A stretch of 64,000 nt of DNA from Lentibacillus cibarius (GCF_005887555.1 NZ_VCIA01000001.1:1860001-1924000), one strand, 5' to 3'; positions 40,697 through 51,021 are shown, counted from the first letter of the stretch. Notes: generated from the sequence alone by a model not told the origin. Numbers and translations: made by a program.

Positions 40697-41638
40697 TCAC
40701 GTTTTGCCATTGGAGATGCGGTCCCTGAGTGCAAACCCTATATCTATTATACCTAATAGGCGCACAAGATAAAGGAAGATGAACGGAAAGAAAATGGTCA
40801 ATATGACACTTATTACCGGCAGTGCTTTTGTTTTATTTTTCTCATGTGCATAATAAAAGATAAACGATAAACCTTGCAATGCCATAAATATTCCAGTAAG
40901 CATCAACACATTATTCACAGCCTGTGCGGCAAGCCCTGATAAATCGATGAACGATATAATCAATGCGAACAGATAAATCCAAATAAGCGAAACCGGCAGC
41001 CGGAATGTACGAAACGGCGGGAAATGCAATGACCTGTCTTCCAGTCTTCCAATTATTTTGTAGCTGACCCACTGGCTAATAAATGCCATTAAAAGGCCAA
41101 TTAAAGCGACCCATACCGGGATAAGCTGTATCAGCATATCCAACTGTTCCTTCACTAACTGCATTTGCTCTTCCGTCTGACCAGCAAGCCCGAAATCCCC
41201 CATGACATCCCGGCTCATCTCCAATGACTCTTGTAGCATCTCATCCATTTCATTAATTAAATCGACTTGCAGAAAAACCTGGCTAAACAAAAACAGCGCA
41301 ACTAATCCAGCGACAAAGCCAATCGTACCACTAGCCAGCGTCTCATATGCTGTATACTTCCTGTAGATACCTCGCCCAATCATAATCCCACCAATTCCCA
41401 TTAACACAGGGATCGGCGCGGAATAAACAGTTGTGAATACTACTGACAAACCAATAGCGGCAAGCAACATGATAATGGACGGCTTCCAATCATGTCTCGA
41501 CGCGAACAACACAAAAGGTACAGGTAGCAGAAAAACAGCTGCAATAGAGATAACAGGAACAAAGGCCGATATCAGCATCAGTATTATAAAAACCGCTGTG
41601 AGTAATGCACCATCCGTCAACTGTTTAGATTGATTCAT
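40697..41638 (-). CDS. yybS: YybS family membrane protein (DUF2232)
   Basis: A 313-residue polytopic protein with about eight hydrophobic segments, starting MNQSKQLTDGALLTAVFIIL. It is the usual first gene of yybS-gdpP-rplI in Bacillaceae and ends 27 nt before gdpP. DUF2232 proteins resemble ECF-transporter S components, but no substrate is known. Confidence 0.9.
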   Translation of the reverse strand: MNQSKQLTDGALLTAVFIILMLISAFVPVISIAAVFLLPVPFVLFASRHDWKPSIIMLLAAIGLSVVFTTVYSAPIPVLMGIGGIMIGRGIYRKYTAYETLASGTIGFVAGLVALFLFSQVFLQVDLINEMDEMLQESLEMSRDVMGDFGLAGQTEEQMQLVKEQLDMLIQLIPVWVALIGLLMAFISQWVSYKIIGRLEDRSLHFPPFRTFRLPVSLIWIYLFALIISFIDLSGLAAQAVNNVLMLTGIFMALQGLSFIFYYAHEKNKTKALPVISVILTIFFPFIFLYLVRLLGIIDIGFALRDRISNGKT

Positions 41639-41956
41639 TTACTGCACCTACTTTTCATCTATTCATATTCATGACTGATTAGCTTCTAATTTAGATAGCA
41701 TCAACTATTCATTACTATATGATAACACGATTTATGCTTTCGTTGCCATTTGAAATCCCTAAAATAAAGTGAAACTTCAATCAGTAAAAGTTACCAACAG
41801 CTGTTAGTTAATCAAAATCAAGTGTTTACAACGTACACGAGCACTCGCGCAAGACACCGCTTTTTATCGTACTGACGGTTTATTCTCACTTATTCCTTAG
41901 GACACATGTGGTGGGTTAAAGTGGGTACCTTGCTCACGATTACATGGGGGCTAAAC

Positions 41957-41972
41957 TATTTCCCGGGAAATA
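41957..41972. promoter_or_regulatory. Noc-binding site (NBS), perfect palindrome
   Basis: TATTTCCCGGGAAATA is a perfect 16-bp palindrome containing the complete 14-bp Noc consensus ATTTCCCGGGAAAT of B. subtilis. Noc is encoded in this window at 53.3 kb. It lies in the 452-base gap between yybS and the DUF1189 gene; the rest of that gap holds only a weak AGTGGT/ACCACT repeat at 42036-42061 just before the DUF1189 gene. Confidence 0.85.
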
Positions 41973-42090
41973 ATTCGGGAATTTTGTCGAGTGTTAACGA
42001 AATGCAAGGATTATCCATGGTCATAAAATAATTTTAGTGGTATTTTGTTACTATAACCACTGATACATAATATATTGAGGATGAATTAAC

Positions 42091-42579
42091 ATGGTATTCT
42101 TGCGGATATTTTTACATAGTCTGAAGTTGCCGTCCAAGCAAGCGGTGTTCCAATTAAACCGGATTGGCATGGATTTTACTGTTATATACATGTTCCTATT
42201 AATGCTTCTCATCTCGACTCCATCACTGGTTGATAGGCTATCAACGGCCAGCGGTACGGATGAGAATATGAACGTGCTATTTTTTCTTATCTACTTTTTT
42301 ATATTTTTTTACTTGCCTTTAACGATAATGGCATTTTTATTCATTGCACTGATAGCCTATTTAGGCACCAGTCTGGCGAAACTACTGCGACGAAAAATCA
42401 GGTTTCCAATTCTATGCAAACTAACTGTGTACACGACAACCATTCCGATTATGCTATATACGGTTACTGCACTTCTATTTCCGCTTGACGATTTGTGGCT
42501 GAGCTTGTATATGCTTTATTCACTGGTACTTATCATAAAGGTTATAACCGTTTATCCGAAACGAAAAAAACGAACATAG
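42091..42579 (+). CDS. DUF1189-like membrane protein
   Basis: A 162-residue protein with four hydrophobic segments (around 30-48, 62-92, 105-127 and 132-150), beginning MVFLRIFLHSLKLPSKQAVF, consistent with the DUF1189 family of Bacillaceae membrane proteins of unknown function. Ten nucleotides separate it from the ModA-like lipoprotein gene, so they are probably cotranscribed. The pair interrupts the usual yybS-rpsR region and runs on the opposite strand. Confidence 0.7.
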   Translation: MVFLRIFLHSLKLPSKQAVFQLNRIGMDFTVIYMFLLMLLISTPSLVDRLSTASGTDENMNVLFFLIYFFIFFYLPLTIMAFLFIALIAYLGTSLAKLLRRKIRFPILCKLTVYTTTIPIMLYTVTALLFPLDDLWLSLYMLYSLVLIIKVITVYPKRKKRT

Positions 42580-42589
42580 GAGTTGTTTT

Positions 42590-43354
42590 ATGCGCTATTT
42601 ATGTTTTATTTTCCTGACCACTACCCTCATCATAACATCCGGCTGTACAAGCCAAGATGACACGGATAAAACAAAAGTTCTTATATCTGCTTCAGTGAGT
42701 CTATCTGATGTAATGGCTGAGCTTAGGGACACATTTGAAGAAAAGCATCCAGACATAGTATTGTCATTACATTATGGTGCTTCCGATAAATTAGCCAAAC
42801 AAATCAGTAAGGGAGATCCGGTTGATGTATTTCTGTCAGTAGGTGAAAAGTCGATTGTTCAACTAAAAGAACAAGATTTGCTAGCAACGAAAACGAGAAC
42901 CTTTGCCACCAACCGTCTGATTCTGGCAAGCAACAAACAACAACCAGTTTCGTTATCATCACTTAATCAATTACCGGAACTTGATACAAAACAAATCGCC
43001 ATCGGCAGTCCTGAAAGTATTCCAGCCGGCAGATATGCAAAACAGGCGTTAAAGTCCAGTGGAGTTTGGAATGCCACAAAAAATAAACTCGTTCATACTG
43101 ACGTCGGCGGACAGACCCTCTCCTACATCGAGTCAGGTAAAATCGGTATTGGATTTGTCTATCGCAGTGACTTTAAGCGCTCTGAATTTATTAGTGACGT
43201 ATTGGCTATTGATGAGGACCTCCATGATCCCATCACCTATTCAGCTATTGTAACGACATCAAGTAACGTAAAAGAAAAAGCAAAAGCGTTTCTATCCTTT
43301 TTGCAGACGGATACAGCTCGTTCGATTCTTAAGAAATATGGATTTGAGACTTAA
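42590..43354 (+). CDS. modA: ModA-like molybdate-binding lipoprotein
   Basis: A 254-residue periplasmic-binding-type lipoprotein. The signal ends in lipobox ITSGC (Cys ~19). The mature part has ISASVSLSDVMAEL, DVFLSVGEKSIVQL and AIGSPESIPAGRYAKQAL, the hallmark segments of ModA. It should deliver molybdate or tungstate to an ABC importer, but no modB or modC permease/ATPase gene is nearby; a DUF1189 membrane protein precedes it. The window also holds a molybdoenzyme cluster 38 kb away. Confidence 0.85.
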   Translation: MRYLCFIFLTTTLIITSGCTSQDDTDKTKVLISASVSLSDVMAELRDTFEEKHPDIVLSLHYGASDKLAKQISKGDPVDVFLSVGEKSIVQLKEQDLLATKTRTFATNRLILASNKQQPVSLSSLNQLPELDTKQIAIGSPESIPAGRYAKQALKSSGVWNATKNKLVHTDVGGQTLSYIESGKIGIGFVYRSDFKRSEFISDVLAIDEDLHDPITYSAIVTTSSNVKEKAKAFLSFLQTDTARSILKKYGFET

Positions 43355-43433
43355 CGGGGGCATGTCGGTAGGCTTTGTAATCAGATTATACGAAGAGAAT
43401 GTACACAACATTTTTTACTGCGTTCTATATGAA

Positions 43434-43468
43434 AAAAACCCGATTCAACAATAAGATGAATCGGGTTT
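43434..43468. terminator. Bidirectional terminator between modA and rpsR
   Basis: Thirteen-base perfect arms (43434-43446 / 43456-43468) with a 9-nt loop and A/T runs on either side serve two convergent genes. Confidence 0.9.
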
Positions 43469-43472
43469 TCTA

Positions 43473-43718
<246 letters not shown>

Positions 43719-43801
43719 TCATGTTTTCGATGACCAAAGTACACATTTTGCGAATCAATTTCACGAGGGAAATCGTTTGGTTCACAACCATGCACTAGTC
43801 A

Positions 43802-44272
43802 CTAGAATGGTAAATCATCATCTGATATGTCAATTGGTTCCCCGTTATCTTTGAACGGATTGTCACTTGATGGTTTTTGTTCCATTGGGTTCTGATTTTG
43901 GTTCCCGTTTGGCTGGAATCCTGATGACTGCTGTCCCCTGCCTTGTGATGATCCTTTTGATTCCAGGAACTGAACACTGTCAGCAACAACTTCTGTCATA
44001 AAAACTGTCTTCCCGTCCTGGCCTTCGAAAGTACGTGTCTGGATGCGGCCATCAACACCAACCATGCTGCCTTTTTTCATGTAGTTTGCCAGATTCTCAG
44101 CTGCACGGCGCCAAACAACACAGTTAATAAAATCTGCATCCCGGCTACCCTGCTGATTCGAAAAAGGGCGATTAACTGCTAAAGTGAAATTAGCAACAGC
44201 CACACCACTTGCAGTATAACGTAAATCAGGATCCTTCGTTAATCTGCCAACTAGAACGACACGATTCAACAT
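43802..44272 (-). CDS. ssb: Single-stranded DNA-binding protein
   Basis: A 156-residue SSB with an OB fold over residues 1-105 ([40 protein letters not shown]), a Q/N/G-rich linker and the acidic tail DISDDDLPF that recruits partner proteins. ATG 44272 has GGGAG 8 nt upstream; the GTG at 44281 abuts the SD. It lies between rpsF and rpsR as usual. Confidence 0.97.
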   Translation of the reverse strand: MLNRVVLVGRLTKDPDLRYTASGVAVANFTLAVNRPFSNQQGSRDADFINCVVWRRAAENLANYMKKGSMVGVDGRIQTRTFEGQDGKTVFMTEVVADSVQFLESKGSSQGRGQQSSGFQPNGNQNQNPMEQKPSSDNPFKDNGEPIDISDDDLPF

Positions 44273-44287
44273 CAGAACCACTCCCTA

Positions 44288-44578
44288 TTATTCATCATCT
44301 TCTCGAACTGCCATATGACGGATTATATCGCCAGTGAATTTTGCCTGTCGGTCAAATTCATTGATGGCATTTTCATCGCCGTTGAAGTTAATGACAACAT
44401 AATATCCATCACGGTAATCGTTGATTTCATATGCAAGACGACGCTTGCCCATTTCATCAACTTTTTCAATCTCCGCGCCGTTATCGGTCAATACGTTGTT
44501 GAAACGCTCAATCAAGCTTGTCTGCGCTTCTTCCTCCATATCCGGGCGGATGATATACATGATTTCATATTTTCTCAT
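44288..44578 (-). CDS. rpsF: 30S ribosomal protein S6
   Basis: A 96-residue bS6 protein ([38 protein letters not shown]). First gene of rpsF-ssb-rpsR. Its leader contains an S6:S18-binding structure that can hide the SD. Confidence 0.97.
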   Translation of the reverse strand: MRKYEIMYIIRPDMEEEAQTSLIERFNNVLTDNGAEIEKVDEMGKRRLAYEINDYRDGYYVVINFNGDENAINEFDRQAKFTGDIIRHMAVREDDE

Positions 44579-44587
44579 CCGTTACAC

Positions 44588-44633
44588 CTCCTTTTGGTCT
44601 TAACGGCCCTTCTCCATTGACAAGGGCAAGGAG
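44588..44633 (-). promoter_or_regulatory. S6:S18 autoregulatory mRNA leader of rpsF
   Basis: In the rpsF leader, CCCTT/AAGGG (44622-44626/44607-44611) closes a 10-nt loop and is followed by CCG (44606-44604). An outer stem CTCCTT/AAGGAG (44633-44628/44593-44588) pairs with the SD itself. A stem plus CCG is the recognised S6:S18 motif, so excess S6:S18 would repress translation. Confidence 0.7.
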
Positions 44634-44664
44634 TAATTATCTTTTACATTACTCACAGTGGAGT

Positions 44665-44693
44665 ATTATACCAAATGGTTTCATAAAAAACAA
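44665..44693 (-). promoter_or_regulatory. Promoter of rpsF-ssb-rpsR
   Basis: TTGTTT, a 17-nt spacer and a perfect TATAAT on the minus strand (-10 at 44670-44665), 87 nt before the rpsF start. Confidence 0.7.
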
Positions 44694-44851
44694 GCATTCG
44701 AGAGATCCTGATTTACTTTTATCTAATAATATAGCGCTTTTTTACGCCGAAAAAGCTTTGCTAGACACTAACATTTTGGTTGCATGAAGCTAAAGCTAGA
44801 TCCACTAATCCCGATTAAGCCCGACTACGGATGCACTGCGTCTGTCATCCT

Positions 44852-45952
44852 TTAAACATTAAAACGGAAATGAATCACGTCACCATCCTGAACAATATAA
44901 TCCTTGCCTTCCAAGCGGACATTGCCATGTTCTCTAGCAACGGCCATCGACCCTGCTTCCATCAGATCTTCATAGGAAACAGTTTCTGCCCTGATAAAGC
45001 CCCGTTCAAAGTCGGAATGGATGACACCTGCTGCCTGTGGGGCCTTCATCCCTTTACGGAATGTCCATGCACGTACTTCTGGTTCCCCAGCTGTGAAGAA
45101 TGTTCCCAGCCCAAGCAAACTGTACGCAGCCTTAATCAGCTGGTCTAGTCCGGATTCAGCGATACCTAAATCATCCAGAAACATTTCCTTTTCCTCCTGG
45201 TCAAGTTCGGAAATTTCCTCTTCAATCTTGGCGCAGACCGTGATTACTTCGGCATGTTCAGCTGCTGCATAATCCTTTACTTTCTGGACATCTTCATTTG
45301 CATCCGGATCACGGACTTCATCTTCACTTACATTCGCTACATACAACGCTGGCTTACTTGTGAGTAAATGAAGTCCTTTAACTATTTTCCATTGTTCTTT
45401 TGCAAACTCCAGTGCGCGTGCAGGCTTTTCGGCTTCCAGTCCTTCTTTTAAGACAGTGAGTACATCATATTCCGCTAGCGCTTCTTTATCCTTCTGCCTG
45501 GCCATTTTTTCAACACGTTGGATGCGTTTATTCACTGTTTCCAAATCAGCTAGAATGAGTTCCATATTGATTGTTTCCATATCATCAACCGGATCAATTT
45601 TGCCTGATACGTGGGTGACATTATCGTCAGCAAAACAACGCACTACCTGTACAATTGCATCTACTTGGCGAATGTTAGCCAGAAATTGATTCCCTAGCCC
45701 TTCACCTTTACTTGCCCCTTTGACAATCCCGGCAATATCCGTGAATTCAAAGGTTGTCGGAATCTTTTTTTTCGGTTTCACCAGTTCTGTTAATTTATTT
45801 AAGCGATCGTCGGGTACTTCCACAATCCCCACATTTGGGTCGATTGTTGCAAATGGGTAGTTCGCCGCTTCTGCCCCTGCCTGGGTAATAGCATTAAATA
45901 ACGTGGACTTACCAACATTCGGAAGCCCGACAATTCCTGCTGTCAAAGACAT
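44852..45952 (-). CDS. ychF: Redox-regulated ATPase YchF
   Basis: A 366-residue Obg-family P-loop protein with G1 [16 protein letters not shown]3 [16 protein letters not shown] and NVSED in place of NKxD, which makes YchF prefer ATP. The C-terminal TGS domain ([20 protein letters not shown]) is present. It binds ribosomes and is implicated in stress responses. Monocistronic, between rpsF and the DUF951 gene. Confidence 0.97.
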   Translation of the reverse strand: MSLTAGIVGLPNVGKSTLFNAITQAGAEAANYPFATIDPNVGIVEVPDDRLNKLTELVKPKKKIPTTFEFTDIAGIVKGASKGEGLGNQFLANIRQVDAIVQVVRCFADDNVTHVSGKIDPVDDMETINMELILADLETVNKRIQRVEKMARQKDKEALAEYDVLTVLKEGLEAEKPARALEFAKEQWKIVKGLHLLTSKPALYVANVSEDEVRDPDANEDVQKVKDYAAAEHAEVITVCAKIEEEISELDQEEKEMFLDDLGIAESGLDQLIKAAYSLLGLGTFFTAGEPEVRAWTFRKGMKAPQAAGVIHSDFERGFIRAETVSYEDLMEAGSMAVAREHGNVRLEGKDYIVQDGDVIHFRFNV

Positions 45953-46041
45953 GTAACCTTCACTCCTTAAGGATTTCCATTCATATGAACGCTTCAGTCA
46001 TACCAATTATAGATACAAGCCTGGAAAATGACAAGCAATGG

Positions 46042-46077
46042 AAAAATAAAAATAAGCATGTTAACATGCTTATTTTT
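46042..46077. terminator. Perfect-palindrome terminator downstream of the DUF951 gene
   Basis: A 30-bp perfect palindrome centred on GTTAAC (46048-46077) with A/T tracts at both ends, between the DUF951 gene and ychF, both on the minus strand. Confidence 0.8.
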
Positions 46078-46164
46078 GAAATATACACCGGTAAAATTAA
46101 GTTTTCTATTCACATGACTTCATAATTTGCTAATTTAGTAATGATACATAAAATTTCCATTAAA

Positions 46165-46362
46165 TTATTCTTCTGCTTTTTCCAGGATTTTTTTCATTTT
46201 TTTAGTAAACGTTTTGCGCGGGATCATAACACTATGGTCGCACCCCTCGCATTTAATTCGTATATCCATGCCCATACGAATGATTTTCCATCTATTTTCC
46301 CCACATGGGTGCGGCTTTTTCATTTGCACAACATCATTTAGGCCAAATTCTTTATCTGCCAT
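46165..46362 (-). CDS. DUF951 protein
   Basis: A 65-residue protein with a zinc-ribbon-like CGENRWKIIRMGMDIRIKCEGC core (two cysteines per end), typical of DUF951. Often found between mscS-like genes and ychF in Firmicutes; the function is unknown. Its start touches the mscS stop (shared base at 46362). Confidence 0.9.
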   Translation of the reverse strand: MADKEFGLNDVVQMKKPHPCGENRWKIIRMGMDIRIKCEGCDHSVMIPRKTFTKKMKKILEKAEE

Positions 46363-47279
46363 TATTGTTCTCCTTCCTGTATGTGTTTATCGGGATGTAT
46401 TTCCATTGATGTTGGTTCCTGATTTCGTGAATACATAACAAGACGTGGTGCTGGTATGTCAATTCCTTCCTTATAAAGTGCTTCTTTTATTTCCTTACGC
46501 ATAATGCGTGCACCTGCCCATTGGTAAACTGGTAACGTTTCAGCAATAACACGAATGACATAATGAGATGACTCCAATGTTTGCACCCCAATGACTTCCG
46601 GTACACGAACAATCTCCTCATATTGATCAGGAAGACCTTTGCCAACCGTTTCAATAAGCCGCTCAGCCATGGCGGCATCATTCTCATAAGGAATGTTTAC
46701 ATCGACAACGGCAAGGCCATTATGCACAGAGTAGTTCGTCACCTGCGTCACGTTGCCGTTCGGTATGACATGCTGCTCACCTGTCCAGCTTTGTATTTTA
46801 GTCGTCCGCAAGCCGATTTCCTCTACCGTCCCTTCCGCATCGGAAACAAAAATATAGTCACCAACGGAAAACTGGTCCTCAAAAATAATGAAGAATCCGG
46901 ATATGATATCGCGGACAAGACTTTGTGCACCAAACCCAATTGCCAAGCCGGCAACCCCGGCACCTGCCAGTAAACTCGTAATTGGCAACTGCAGAACACC
47001 CTGCAGAATCATAACAAGTGCAATAAAATAAACGGTATATTTCAGTGTATTTTGAATTAGCTTCTTAAGCGTGACTTCCCTTCTTTCCGTTATCCGGAAT
47101 GGGTTGTGCGTTCTGTTTTCAAAAACACGTTCGATCACTCGGTTACCAAAACGTATGATAAGCATGGCCAGGATGATGATCAGAATGGTATTAAGGAATG
47201 CTGATCCAACCGTGATCCAAAGGTCCACTCCTGTTAGATAATCCCATAAACTTTGCCATTTTTCCTTTAAAAACTCCAA
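46362..47279 (-). CDS. MscS-family mechanosensitive channel
   Basis: About 305 residues with three TM segments; the pore helix GAGVAGLAIGFGAQSLVRDII and the following DQFSVGDYIFV beta domain are typical of small-conductance mechanosensitive channels that release solutes on hypo-osmotic shock. The start is taken as TTG 47279 with GGGGGT upstream; a longer frame up to 47351 lacks an SD. Cotranscribed with DUF951. Confidence 0.9.
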   Translation of the reverse strand: MEFLKEKWQSLWDYLTGVDLWITVGSAFLNTILIIILAMLIIRFGNRVIERVFENRTHNPFRITERREVTLKKLIQNTLKYTVYFIALVMILQGVLQLPITSLLAGAGVAGLAIGFGAQSLVRDIISGFFIIFEDQFSVGDYIFVSDAEGTVEEIGLRTTKIQSWTGEQHVIPNGNVTQVTNYSVHNGLAVVDVNIPYENDAAMAERLIETVGKGLPDQYEEIVRVPEVIGVQTLESSHYVIRVIAETLPVYQWAGARIMRKEIKEALYKEGIDIPAPRLVMYSRNQEPTSMEIHPDKHIQEGEQ

Positions 47280-47357
47280 GCTATTACCCCCGGCTATTAC
47301 TTTATACATTAATTTTACATCAATCATGCTGTTAAGGAAAGAAAGAAGCAAGCCGGA

Positions 47358-48374
47358 CTATACCTCCTTATTACCCCACAGCGGATAGAGAAGTAACCGG
47401 GTAAGAACGTATAGATTTAGAATGCCATAGACCGGATAAATATAACTGATCAACGTAGAAAATCCCAATGTGGTAAGTGGAATCATAACGAGAATCAAGA
47501 CAGCTGCCATCATCCAAATGGGAATGTTACATATATTCTTCAATCTGGTGGCTATTCCCAGTATACCTGATGCAGCCGTTGTGAAAATCGCAAACCATAA
47601 AAGAATGGACATAAAAATAAGTATTTCAAATGGATAATGTTTTAATATAGCAAATAACGGAATTTCATATAGTAAAAGCTCATCTGCTATTTGAATCAGG
47701 CTACTGTTATAAATAAATGAAATGGTTCCTAAAATCAACCCACTTCCCAATGCAGCAACATGTATTTCTCGTTTTGACTTGACTTTATTTCCAATGGCCC
47801 CTAACACTGCAATTAACGGCAAAATATTTAGTGCTGTAAATGGAAATGCTGCAGTCCAATTGCGCTGCTCATGCAAATTGATAAACAAATTAAGTTGCTG
47901 ATCAACGGTAAATAAAAATAGAATGAACAACAAACCACCAAGCAACAAAGGCAATACCACCTGATTAACGGTTAGCAGTCCATTGATATCTTTTAGAAAC
48001 AAGGCAATCAATCCAATACTAATGGCCAGCACCCCCCACCAGTACGAGATCCTGAATGCCTGTCCAGTCGCACCACTTCCGGCAATCATCACAACCGTTG
48101 TAGTAAATAAATATAAAAAAATCATGATATCATAAACTTTCGTTAACCTTGTCCCGACAATCACCTTTAGTACCGGCAAATAATCACTTGATTGCTTGCG
48201 ATAGCTAACATGCATGATAACGTAACAACTGACCGTGAAAAAAATTGAAAACAGCAGTATGGCAAGTCCACTTTCATGACCGAAAAACTGCCATAACTCA
48301 CGCCCGGAAGCGTACCCGGCCCCGATGGTTGTGCCTATAATTAAAAACATCCACTTAAAACCTGGTCCCAACAT
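47358..48374 (-). CDS. YkvI-like APC-superfamily membrane protein
   Basis: A 338-residue, roughly ten-TM protein. The unwound first helix WMFLIIGTTIGAGYASGREL is the glycine-rich substrate site of the YkvI family, distantly related to amino-acid transporters. No substrate is established. ATG 48374 has GGAGGAAAA upstream. Divergent from yyaC. Confidence 0.85.
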   Translation of the reverse strand: MLGPGFKWMFLIIGTTIGAGYASGRELWQFFGHESGLAILLFSIFFTVSCYVIMHVSYRKQSSDYLPVLKVIVGTRLTKVYDIMIFLYLFTTTVVMIAGSGATGQAFRISYWWGVLAISIGLIALFLKDINGLLTVNQVVLPLLLGGLLFILFLFTVDQQLNLFINLHEQRNWTAAFPFTALNILPLIAVLGAIGNKVKSKREIHVAALGSGLILGTISFIYNSSLIQIADELLLYEIPLFAILKHYPFEILIFMSILLWFAIFTTAASGILGIATRLKNICNIPIWMMAAVLILVMIPLTTLGFSTLISYIYPVYGILNLYVLTRLLLYPLWGNKEV

Positions 48375-48456
48375 TGCTTTTCCTCCATTGTTTATCATGT
48401 ATAGATTTTTATTTTTTTCCGTATACTAATACCATTATGATTGTGGAGGAAAAGCT

Positions 48457-49062
48457 ATGAATCTAATTAACCGTTTCATCCCTAAAAATGACAAACTGCA
48501 ATTAATGTATGATGACCCTGACCTACTAGACGATATGACACAACGAATTATTTCCTGGCTTCCTGAAAACGCCAGTGAACTTGTCGTTGTCTGTATTGGC
48601 ACGGATAGGTCTACTGGAGATGCTCTTGGCCCATTTACAGGATCGTTTCTTGCTGAACTAAAGCCAAAATACATTCACCTCTATGGTACACTAGACGCTC
48701 CCATACACGCCGCTAATATGGAAGAATCAATCCGTTCTATCCGCATGCGGCATCAGAATCCGTATGTGATTGCCATTGATGCGTCTTTAGGTAAACCAGC
48801 ATCTGTCGGAACCATCACGGTGGATACCGGTTCATTAAAACCTGGCGCAGCGTTGAACAAAAAACTTCCAGCTATAGGGGATATACATATTACTGGAGTC
48901 GTCAATATAGGGGGCTTCATGGAATTCTCCATATTACAAAATACTAGACTTTCTCTCGTCGTTTCCATGGCAAAACGCATAGCCGCATTTCTGTATCAAA
49001 TGGACGAACAACTTGTACAGCAACATGCTACTGCCCATAAAGAAAATAAAAAAATGATATAA
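48457..49062 (+). CDS. yyaC: YyaC sporulation protein
   Basis: A 201-residue protein with CIGTDRSTGDALGPFTGSFL and AIDASLGK, which resembles the Gpr spore-protease/hydrogenase-maturation protease fold. YyaC is a conserved, sporulation-associated protein of unknown target. The only plus-strand gene of this stretch, with its own terminator. Confidence 0.93.
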   Translation: MNLINRFIPKNDKLQLMYDDPDLLDDMTQRIISWLPENASELVVVCIGTDRSTGDALGPFTGSFLAELKPKYIHLYGTLDAPIHAANMEESIRSIRMRHQNPYVIAIDASLGKPASVGTITVDTGSLKPGAALNKKLPAIGDIHITGVVNIGGFMEFSILQNTRLSLVVSMAKRIAAFLYQMDEQLVQQHATAHKENKKMI

Positions 49063-49094
49063 AAGCTCTGCCACAGGTAACGCAGCAGAGCTTT
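49062..49094 (+). terminator. Terminator of yyaC
   Basis: AAAGCTCTGC/GCAGAGCTTT stem (49062-49071, 49085-49094) beginning at the yyaC stop. Confidence 0.75.
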
Positions 49095-49137
49095 AAGTCT
49101 ATATATATGAAATTATTTCACCAAGCAAGTTGTTTTT

Positions 49138-49845
49138 TTATGTGACTAGTAGATAAATTGGATAGATTAGTCCGACTGTTAAAATGGACGGAAGCAGATT
49201 CCCAACACGTATTGAGGTTATGTTAAGCAAATTCAGACCAATTGCGACAATAATCAACCCACCTATGGATGTCAGTTCAACAATCAATCCGTTTAGAACC
49301 TGTTCTGGAATCCAATGGTCAATTTGCGTTGCGAGTAATGCAATGGTACCTTGATAAAGGACAACCGGTATAACAGAAAAAAGCACCCCAAACCCAAGTG
49401 TTGTCGTCAAAACTAGCGCGACAAATCCATCAATAATCCCCTTTGTGATTAACACTTCATGGTTACCGCGCAGTCCCCCATCCAAGGCTCCGACTACAGA
49501 CATGGCACCAATCACAAAAACAAGTGATGCTGTCACAAATCCTTGCGAAACACTTATGTCATTTTTTGCTGATGCGAATTTATTCCCTATCCATTCTCCC
49601 AAACGGTTTAGCCCTTCTTCCAAATGCAGCATTTCCCCAATCACTGCACCACTAAGTAAACTAAGCAATACGACAATAATCGCTTCTGTTGATAAGGCCA
49701 TTTGCATTCCTATTAAAATAACGGCTAAACCGATGCCATGCATCACTGTTTCTTTAAAGTGTTCTGGTATTTTTGCGAAAAATAACCCGATTAAACTGCC
49801 AACTACAATACAGCCCCCATTGACCAATGTTCCCAATAATGCCAT
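49138..49845 (-). CDS. DUF554 membrane protein
   Basis: A 235-residue protein with six to seven hydrophobic segments, starting MALLGTLVNGGCIVVGSLIG and containing MQMALSTEAIIVVLLSLLSGAVIGE, as in the DUF554 family. Function unknown. Follows the cysteine-desulfurase-like gene by 27 nt, so it is probably cotranscribed. Confidence 0.9.
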   Translation of the reverse strand: MALLGTLVNGGCIVVGSLIGLFFAKIPEHFKETVMHGIGLAVILIGMQMALSTEAIIVVLLSLLSGAVIGEMLHLEEGLNRLGEWIGNKFASAKNDISVSQGFVTASLVFVIGAMSVVGALDGGLRGNHEVLITKGIIDGFVALVLTTTLGFGVLFSVIPVVLYQGTIALLATQIDHWIPEQVLNGLIVELTSIGGLIIVAIGLNLLNITSIRVGNLLPSILTVGLIYPIYLLVT

Positions 49846-49872
49846 CGTCCCATCCCCATTTACTAATAGTTA

Positions 49873-51021
49873 TCACATCATTTTATAAGCTGAAACAATC
49901 TCCTGTATCGACTGAAGAAAGTGTTTAACTTCCTCTTTCGTATTATACTTGCTTAAGCTAGCTCTGACTATACCTTGATTGGTTGTTTCAAGAAATTGGT
50001 GTGCGAGTGGCGCACAATGAAGCCCTGCCCGAACAGCTATGTCATAATGTGAATCAAGGATCATCGCAATTTCCTGTGACGGTATATTTAAGATGTTGAA
50101 GGCAACAATGGGCAATTGGCATTCGTCCGGCCCATAACAAGTAACCCCATCAATGTCCCGCAGACTATCCAACAGCGACTGACATAACATTGTTTCACGT
50201 GGAACATTTTTATTTTCTTCTGCTTCATACACAGCGAGAGCAGCATTTAAACCGGCAATACCGGGCGTGTTTAATGTTCCACTTTCAAACTTCTCCGGCC
50301 ATTTTTGTGGATTTTCAGGTTCCTCGGAAAAACTTCCGGTTCCTCCGTGCAAGATAGGTTCAAGCTCCACAGTACCTTCGACAAGTAACATTCCTGTCCC
50401 TTGTGGTCCAAATAAACCCTTATGTCCCGGAAAGACGAGCATATCCACTCCCATATCACGCATGTTTATTGGCAAATGCCCAGCTGTTTGAGAAGCATCC
50501 AGAAGAACTGGGATGTCATGTTCACCAGCAATAGCAACTGCTTGTTCCACCGGAAAAACATCACCGGTTAGATTAGAAGCATGGGTCATAGCAATAAGCC
50601 GTGTATTTGAATTAACTGCTTCTCGGATATTTCGTTCAAATGCAGCAGTATCGCCATCCCAATCTATATATGTCACACTGACACCATATTTTCGCTTCAC
50701 ATACTCCAATGGTCTACGAATCGAATTATGTTCAAATACAGTGGCAATAACGTGATCCCCTTGTGACCATGATAGTCCTTTGATTGCCTGATTTAATGCT
50801 TCTGTCGCATTTGAAAAGAACATCGCCTTTTGTGGATCACTACACCCGAATAAGCGTGATGCTCGTTCACGGGTATCCGTGACAATATCAGCAGCTTTCC
50901 TTGCAAGCCGGTGACTGCCTCTACCGGGGTTAGAGCCTATATCATTTAGTGCCTGAATCATCGCCTCTCCCACTTCTGAAGGTTTTGGGTGAGAAGAGGC
51001 TGCTTGATCAAAATATATCAT
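49873..51021 (-). CDS. Aminotransferase class V / cysteine desulfurase-like protein
   Basis: A 382-residue PLP enzyme. The PLP lysine lies in VFPGHKGLFGPQGTGML; SNATEALNQAIKG binds the phosphate; RAGLHCAPLAH carries the catalytic cysteine on its loop. This is the SufS-like group but without suf neighbours, so the physiological acceptor is unknown. ATG 51021 has GGGGTG upstream. A parS site lies inside the coding sequence (50191-50206). Confidence 0.88.
   Translation of the reverse strand: MIYFDQAASSHPKPSEVGEAMIQALNDIGSNPGRGSHRLARKAADIVTDTRERASRLFGCSDPQKAMFFSNATEALNQAIKGLSWSQGDHVIATVFEHNSIRRPLEYVKRKYGVSVTYIDWDGDTAAFERNIREAVNSNTRLIAMTHASNLTGDVFPVEQAVAIAGEHDIPVLLDASQTAGHLPINMRDMGVDMLVFPGHKGLFGPQGTGMLLVEGTVELEPILHGGTGSFSEEPENPQKWPEKFESGTLNTPGIAGLNAALAVYEAEENKNVPRETMLCQSLLDSLRDIDGVTCYGPDECQLPIVAFNILNIPSQEIAMILDSHYDIAVRAGLHCAPLAHQFLETTNQGIVRASLSKYNTKEEVKHFLQSIQEIVSAYKMM
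50191..50206 (-). promoter_or_regulatory. parS site (inside the cysteine-desulfurase-like gene)
   Basis: The minus strand reads TGTTCCACGTGAAACA, an exact match to the ParB/Spo0J site TGTTNCACGTGAAACA. Spo0J would load here and spread as a clamp to recruit SMC-ScpAB. Confidence 0.92.
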
